Source: Metallyticus violacea (taxonomy: Eukaryota > Arthropoda > Insecta > Mantodea > Metallyticidae). Taken from it: a DNA stretch of 64,000 nucleotides. Shown here in pieces: positions 58,305-64,000 of this stretch (its first letter is position 1; every line of letters starts with the position of its first letter). The DNA is taken from assembly GCA_030762175.1 (NCBI GenBank), contig CM060831.1, positions 95,375,501 through 95,439,500 of the forward strand, given 5' to 3'. The position numbers were made by a program, and so were the translations under genes. Under the pieces are notes generated by a model. It saw nothing but the letters and a program-made list of their open reading frames with translations. It was not told where the DNA came from and made no database searches.

Positions 58305-59615
58305 CTATATTTTTTTCTGCAGCAATGGAGACAATATAAGGATTCTTATGATCGGTCCCTTAATCAATGGGTGAAATGTATTGAAAAGGCACTAAACTAT
58401 CAAGATAAATATTCTAACGGGTATTTTCAATGCAGAATAGGAGAGGAACAGTTGTTATTGAATAAACTCAATAGAGAAATTAACTGTGGTAGTAATAATA
58501 AAGGAAAACAATTGTTAGAATTTTGTAAGGATTTTTTTTTTTTGAATGATTTATTTATGCACGCTCTTTAACAGCTCAGGTCATCATTCAACTCAGGGCA
58601 TGAAATGGCCAACAAATTTTGCTCAGAGGCCTCTCTTTCAGGCTTGAGGTTCTTTTTTGTGCCATAAATGTACAACACGGGACCCATGGCTTTACTTCCC
58701 TTCCAAAGGAAGCCATACTGAGGATTTTTATGCCCGAAAAAATCCATCAGTCCTGGCCGGGTTCAAACCCGCGTTCTTGGGTGTAGGAAGCAAGTATGGT
58801 AACCACTACACCACCAGGACCGACAAAAAAATGTTGTAAGGAGAATAATCTTATTGTTATGGTATGAGAGGTAGTGCTGGAGGAGAAAAAATTACATTTG
58901 TAAATATGAATGGACAGAGTGTAGGGGATTATGTTTTATGTACAGTTGGATTAGATAACTGTCTTCTGGATTTTAAGTTAGTTAATCTAGTGAGAATGAG
59001 TTATCATTTTCCATCTAGAGTTACATTTAAATTATAAATGTGAATAAAGAAATAAAATTCAGAGAAACTAGAAGGAAGACTGAAGTATATAAATTGTGGG
59101 AAGATGAATAGGAATAATTTTCTACAGGTTAGATTCAGGTAAACTGGTACAGAGAAAACAACAGCTGAAGGTAAAGTGAGCAATGGTTGGAATTATTGGA
59201 GCAGAAAAATAAAAAGGACTGGGAGTGGTATGGAAATTAGAATTGCTTGATGGCAAAGAGAAGTGCTAAAAAAGAAATGCAGGTATAGAGATAGACAGGA
59301 GATAAAGAAGAGAGGAATAATTTTTTAATATTGGGATGAAATTAAAAATGTCATATGCAAAGAAGAAACAATGGAGTAAGATAATGGGCTCAATATTATA
59401 TGAGGCAGCATAGCCATAAGATCTGGCCAATAGTAAAAATGTATATGTATAAGAAAACTTAAAAGAAAGTTCTTTTTCACAAGATGATTGGTGTAAGTAT
59501 TTTAAAGATTTGCTGGGTTATAATAACATAATTACATAAGAGATATATTGGGGTAATTTGCTTATATTTGAAGATCTTGATAGAGAAATGAATGATAAAG
59601 AATTATGAGATCAAA
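58305..59615 (+). pseudogene. LINE-A endonuclease to RT start, SINE-B inside
   Basis: NGYFQCRIGEEQ (a GDFNARIG-like motif) and NNKGKQLLEFCKDFF precede the SINE-B at 58531-58833. After it come KITFVNMNGQSVGDYVLCTV, LDNCLLDFKLVNLV and a YHFPSRV form of the SDHFPI motif (to 59040). Linker and early RT (DWCKYFKDLLG) run to about 59600. Frame-shifted but readable. Parallel to 1400-2060. Confidence 0.77.
58531..58833 (-). repeat. SINE-B copy in LINE-A
   Basis: Complete SINE-B on -: T-run and GATTTATTTATGCACGCTC at the 3' end, head CGGTCCTGGTGGTGTAGTGG. TTGTAAGG flanks it (58523-58530 and 58834-58841). Confidence 0.88.
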
Positions 59616-59634
59616 TTATGACAAGTGTCACTTG

Positions 59635-59718
59635 TCTTCTTGCCATAGAAGAACTCAAGTAATTCGAAATATAGCAATTACAACTTGTGACTTTTTCTTA
59701 GTGTTTTGTCCTTTTCTG

Positions 59719-59765
<47 letters not shown>

Positions 59766-59899
59766 TGAAACATAAAAATAAAGAAACACTATTAACAATG
59801 TAACAAATTAACACTAAAATAAAAGTAGATAAAGATAAAACACAGAGAAAGAGTCACACTTGAAACTGCTATATTTCGAACTACTGCGAGTTCTTCAAT

Positions 59900-59930
<31 letters not shown>
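59635..59930. repeat. inverted repeat of about 100 bp with (TA)n
   Basis: Arms at about 59641-59720 and 59800-59902 carry GCCATAGAAGAACTC...TTCGAAATATAGCA and its inverse. (TA)n runs fill 59722-59758 and 59902-59930. Read from either side, the TTGAAGA ... CGAAAT pairing around a short hairpin is reminiscent of Penelope-type ends, but no tail or TSD was found. Confidence 0.6.
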
Positions 59931-59936
<6 letters not shown>

Positions 59937-60053
59937 TTGCACAGAATTAATTTAATGATTTGCTTAGATTTAAGTAATGATGCTGTAGAACTGTGTGAGT
60001 TTATGCTCAAATGGGTGGAAAATGATATTAAAAGCAAAAGAGGAAAAAATAAA
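59931..60053 (+). pseudogene. LINE-A fragment left of Penelope insertion
   Basis: Reads VELCEFMLKWVENDIKSKRG then KNK, and continues after the insertion at 63008 as KVYDNWFDENVG in another frame. This is the region between endonuclease and RT in LINE-A. It is a second LINE-A copy, distinct from 58305-59615. Confidence 0.55.
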
Positions 60054-60139
60054 TATTGTACTTACAAAGCTGTTGACAATGGAGTGGCAATATAACCTCA
60101 ACTTAGGTATTCATTTTTTACACTAAACTCCATTCACTT

Positions 60140-60195
60140 ACACAAAAGTAAGACGCGTTTCAGGAGAATCTCTCCCATCTTCAGTTGCTCACTGA
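60140..60195 (-). ncRNA. hammerhead-ribozyme-like motif, Penelope sense end
   Basis: On -: CTGAAGA (60184-60178), a GGGAGA-GAT-TCTCCT hairpin, then GAAACGCGTC (60161-60152), then TTACTT. Fits a minimal type I hammerhead: both conserved core strands, a 2-bp helix III (AC/GU) and a GTC cleavage triplet. GAGCAA before the core pairs with TTACTT after it with one mismatch. One extra U between the core and helix II is not canonical. Hammerheads are known in Penelope-like elements; activity here is inference. Confidence 0.55.
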
Positions 60196-62914
60196 ACCTC
60201 CATTACTCGAAACTATGGCTGGACAAACAGATGTTCCTGTGGTGGCCTCTGTTGGTTGAAGTAGGAAGTTGCTGAGCTCATTCATAGCTCATTCATAACT
60301 CGAAATTCATTAGGTTTTCTCTATTTTTTAATATGAAAATTTTTTCCCAAGTGGATAACTGCAATGGGCTGTGAAGATGTTTCAGCAGTTTTATTCCCAG
60401 TTTTATTTCATGGTTTTTGGTCCAAAAGTGAGCAGCTAATGCTGATTTATCCACTGTTTAAACTGAATATTCTAAAATGTTCTTTCCTCCGAATTTCCTA
60501 ATTTCTTTTTGTTTTGTCTATTTAGCTCTGTTCACAATCTGCACATTTTATTTTGTAAATTCCTGATTTCTGTTCTGGTGGTATGGAGTCTTTTACTGTG
60601 CAACCTAATAAATTCTTGATGTTGTATCTGTTCTTTGGGGCTAACATTATTCCATGTTCTTTGAAGATTTTCTTGAACTTGTGATAAATTCGATGGTAGG
60701 TGAAATTTTTGAACTTGTATTCTTCTTTTGTGTTTTTCAGTATGGAAACTTCCCTTATCCCTTTTTGTCTTTTAAGTTTATTGATAATTTTTATCAATGT
60801 CTTTGTTGAAACCATTGATTATAGCTGTCTTTATTATTTGTTTGCATTCTGTTTTGTACTCTGCTTCTGTGAGTGGAATATTCATAAATCTGTGTGCCAA
60901 ACTGTGAATAATTGCATATTTATGTCGAATGGGGTTATAACTCTCATTTTTATGTAGTTTTCGGTGTGTTTCTTTTCTGTAAATTCCAAAATTCAAACAA
61001 TCTCCATTTCTTATAATTTTTAAATCTAGAAATGGTAGCCACCCATTTCTTTCTTCTTTTCTAGTAAATTGTATGGATTCATGTTGCAAATTAAGAAGTT
61101 TCAGGGCATCTATTGAGTGTTTCTTCGGTATTATTGCAAAAATGTCATCCACATACCTATACCATGACTTGAAAATTAAAGGGATGTGTATTTCAAATGA
61201 GCTCATGAATAATTCTGCTAGAAAAGGTGACAAAGAGCTTCCCATAGCTAGGCCTGAAACTTGTTGGTAATATTTTTTGTTGAAGCTGAAGTAATTTTGT
61301 TTAATGCAAATATTAGTAAGTTTTAATAAGTCTTCTATTTCTTCTGTTTATAAATTTATTGATTAACCATTTCTCTAGTATAAGCTTAAGTTTCTCTATA
61401 GGTATGCTTGGGAATAAGGCTTTTACATCAAATGAAATCATTATATCTCCAGCTGTAATTCTACTATTTTCAAGTTTTTTAACTAGGTCAACTGAATTTT
61501 TAATGCTCAAACTTTGGAATCTCTTAAAAGAAGTGATACTTTGATCAATTTTTTTGCTACCTAGTATGTGGGTAAATTGATATTGTTTATTATTGGTCTC
61601 ATGCTGTTATCATTTTTATGTAACTTAGGTAGTGCAGAAAGCCTAGGTAGTACTGGATTACTCTGAACAACATTCTGTTTACAGTAGTGGATAGTGTTTT
61701 GACTTCATTTAATGTTTTGTTTAACATTTTATTGCATTTATTGAGTGCATTCTTTTCAATTGGTTTGTAGTCATTTTCTTTTAAAATAATTTCAAACATA
61801 ATTTATGTATTCATTTTCATCCTAAATGGCTATTTTATTACCTTTACCTGCTTTTATGTATATTACTGGTTTTTCTTTTAGTTTTTTTAATGCCATTCTG
61901 TAGTTTATTGATTTCTTTCAGTTTTTTATGTTCTCTAAAACTTTTTTGCATTTACTGTTGACAAACAATTTTACTCTTTCATTTAGTTGTCGGGTGGCTA
62001 TGTCTATGTCAGCTATGTAATCTTCTATATTATTTGAGAAATCTATACAAGTTTTAAGGCCTTTGTTTAGGAGATTGATTTCATTTTCGGAAAATGCGGC
62101 ACTCGAAAGATTAACTACTTTATCTGTTGTGTGCACGCGTGAGGGTGGAACCGTTTTTATTTGGTGTTTTTGTAAGTTCTGGAGTTTCTTTTTTAATTTT
62201 TCACAGTTTGGCACACAGATTGATGAATATTCCACTCACAGAAGCAGAGTACAAAATAGAATTCAAACAAATAATAAAGACAGCTATAATCAATAGTTTC
62301 AACAAAGACACTGATAAAAATTATCAATAAACCTAAAAGACAAAAAGGGATAAGGGAAGTTTCCACACTGAAAAATACAAAAGAAGAATACAAATTCAAA
62401 AGTTTCAGCTACCATTCAATTTACCACAACAAGTTCAAGGAAATATTCAAAGAACATGGAATAATGTTAGCCCCAAAGAACAGATACAACATCAAGAATT
62501 TATTAGGTTGCACAGTAAAAGACTCCATACCACCAGAACAGAAATCAGGAATTTACAAAATAAAATGTGCAGATTGTGAACAGAGCTAAATAGGCAAAAC
62601 AAAAAGAAATTTGGAAATTCGGAGGAAAGAACATTTTAGAATATTCAGTTTAAACAGGTGGATAAATCAGCAGTAGCAGCTCACTTTTGAACCAAAAACC
62701 ATGAAATAAAACCAGGAATAAAATTTCTGAAACATCTTCACAGCCCATTGCAGTTATCCACTTGGGAAAAAATTTTCATATTAAAAAATAGAGAAAACCT
62801 AATGAATTTCGAGTTTCCTCCTATGAATGAGCTCAGCAACTTCCTACTTCAACCAACAGGGCCACCACAGGAATATCCTTTTGTCCAGTCATAGTTTCGA
62901 GTAACAGTGGTTCA

Positions 62915-62970
62915 GTGAGCAAAAGATGGGAGAGATTCTCCCGAAACATGTCTTACTTTTGTGTAAGTGA
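62915..62970 (+). ncRNA. hammerhead-ribozyme-like motif, opposite arm
   Basis: Inverted-arm counterpart of 60140-60195. The GGGAGA-GAT-TCTCCC stem is perfect and GAAACATGTC is kept, but the 5' core strand reads CAAAAGA instead of CTGAAGA after a small deletion, so it is probably inactive. Confidence 0.5.
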
Positions 62971-63007
62971 ATGGAGTTTAGTGTAAAAAATGAATACCTA
63001 AGTTGAG

Positions 63008-64000
63008 GGAAAAATAAAGTTTATGATAACTGGTTTGATGAAAATGTAGGGGAATAAGATATATGGTACTGGAGGAAGTTACAAGATGGAGGGAAAGAAA
63101 TGATGAAATGGATAGGGGCATTATGATCCAATTGCTTAAGAGATATAGGCAGCTGCTCAATCACAAGAAGCAAAAGTGGGGGATAGCTAGAGCTGCAGAA
63201 ATTGAACAAAAGCTGGATTCAGAAAGATGGCAGCAAGCTTGGTAGATCAATGTGTGAAAGAGAGGAGAAATAACATAGATATAAGTCCAAATAAATAGAT
63301 GACATATTTTAAGAGTTTGTTTGTTGTGGAAACTTAAGGGATGGGGGTGTCAGAATTTACAGGTTTTGTATGTGGAGGTGCTGAATAGACCATTTTGACA
63401 GGAAGAAGTTAATAGTCAAGTTATAAATTTAAGAGAAATAAGGCAGTAGGAATCAATAGTTTACCTACAGAGTTTTTTAAAATTTGATGTGAAAATCCAG
63501 ATAGACTAACATACTTAACAAGACTTTGAATGTAATTAAAGAGAAGAAGGTGCAAGAAAATTGGTGTATGGTAACTATACACCCCATATATAAAGGTAAA
63601 GGGAATGAAAGTAACCCAAACAATTATGGAAGAATTGAATTGCATGGTTTTCCAATTTTGGAAAACTATTTACAAGAATGCTGGCAGAGAGAATTCAAAA
63701 TTGATCAAAAGAATACCAAAGGATATCACCCTACCAAACTAGGTTCAAGAAAGGAGAACAGTGGATAATATACTACTCGTATTTATAATTAAAATGATGA
63801 TAGATAAATGTTTAGCAAACAAAAGGGGTAGATTGTACATCATATTTATTGATTTAGAAAAAGCATATGATAGGGTGGATAGAGAAGTTCTATGATACAA
63901 ACTACATAAGAAGGGTCTAAGTTGGAATATAATTAATATATTACAGGAGCTATATTTTCAAAACAGATTTTGTGTCAAGTGTGGCTTTGGGGAAATTACT
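63008..64000 (+). pseudogene. LINE-A RT, continues past window end
   Basis: After linker sequence (QLLKRYRQLLNHKKQKWGIA, 63130-63190; WMTYFKSLF near 63300), RT begins. NVIKEKKVQENWCMVTIHPI then YKGKGNESNPNNYGRI (63525-63640) is the RT motif before the catalytic core. IIFIDLEKAYDRVDREVL-like residues near 63840-63890 hold the first catalytic Asp after a frame shift. Cut by the window edge. Confidence 0.8.

Larger units (their letters stand above)
60054..63007 (-). mobile_element. Penelope-like retroelement, composite long inverted repeat
   Basis: Inserted in LINE-A with an 11-12 bp TSD (GGAAAAAATAAA at 60042-60053; GGAAAAATAAA at 63008-63018). On -: 5'-truncated ORF N-region (62198-61918; VVNLSSAAFSENEINLLNKG), RT finger/palm (FDVKALFPSIP near 61430), RT core with YRYVDDIFAII (about 61160), LPFLDLKI, LAHRFMNIPL, and a C-terminal GIY-YIG endonuclease (GIYKIKCADCEQ; the Tyr of YIG is a stop). 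The left arm (about 60094-60912) is repeated inverted at 62199-63007. Each arm ends with TAGGTATTCATTTTTTACAC or its complement. A tail, ATTGCCACTCCATTGTCAAC on -, exists only beyond the left arm (60054-60093). Confidence 0.87.

Overview
The window is AT-rich, intron-rich, repeat-dense animal nuclear DNA. Canonical GT/AG splice sites, an insect-style carboxylesterase ending, cubilin-like CUB exons, several mariner families and tRNA-derived SINEs point to an arthropod, probably an insect; the species cannot be told from sequence alone. No prokaryotic genes, operons, CRISPR arrays or viral genes were seen.

Two host genes are supported. (1) The last two exons of a carboxylesterase lie on the + strand (3093-3225 and 7869-8073, stop at 8071-8073). 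The first carries the catalytic-histidine motif. (2) Five exons of a multi-CUB (cubilin-like) gene lie on the - strand, in transcription order 56863-56636, 48020-47865, 46028-45841, 24927-24793 and 16165-15954. Intron phases match at every junction and the joined frame gives two complete CUB domains and half of a third. The intron between the third and fourth exons is about 21 kb. The exon that should follow 15954 was not found. A 116-bp offset duplication just upstream of exon 56636-56863 copies its acceptor and first codons.

Nearly everything else is transposon-derived. There are two tRNA-headed SINE families, called SINE-A and SINE-B here, many with readable target-site duplications (TSDs). 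There are at least three non-LTR lineages: LINE-A, an endonuclease/RT family repeated through the window; a CR1/L2-like element with an esterase-like first ORF (31.5-34.4 kb, with fragments at 14.3 and 44-45 kb); and a GC-richer RNase H-bearing element (19.6-21.4 kb). There are five mariner fossils, two DUF7869-type remnants, a CGBP1/hAT-like remnant, a foldback element and a 1.3-kb minisatellite with a 45-bp unit inside the large CUB intron.

The most interesting system is a Penelope-like retroelement at 60054-63007 (RT plus GIY-YIG remnants, long inverted arms, hammerhead-ribozyme-like motifs near both ends, a one-sided tail) together with several small ORF-less elements of the same design. 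These lie at 14656-14868, 26367-26456, 37085-37285, 37440-37793, 42600-42890, 44160-44312 and, weakly, 46480-46605. The recurring plan is inverted end, antisense ribozyme-like hairpin, optional ORF, sense ribozyme-like hairpin, inverted end, unique tail. Two of the minis have perfect 12-bp TSDs, which suggests they moved as short units.
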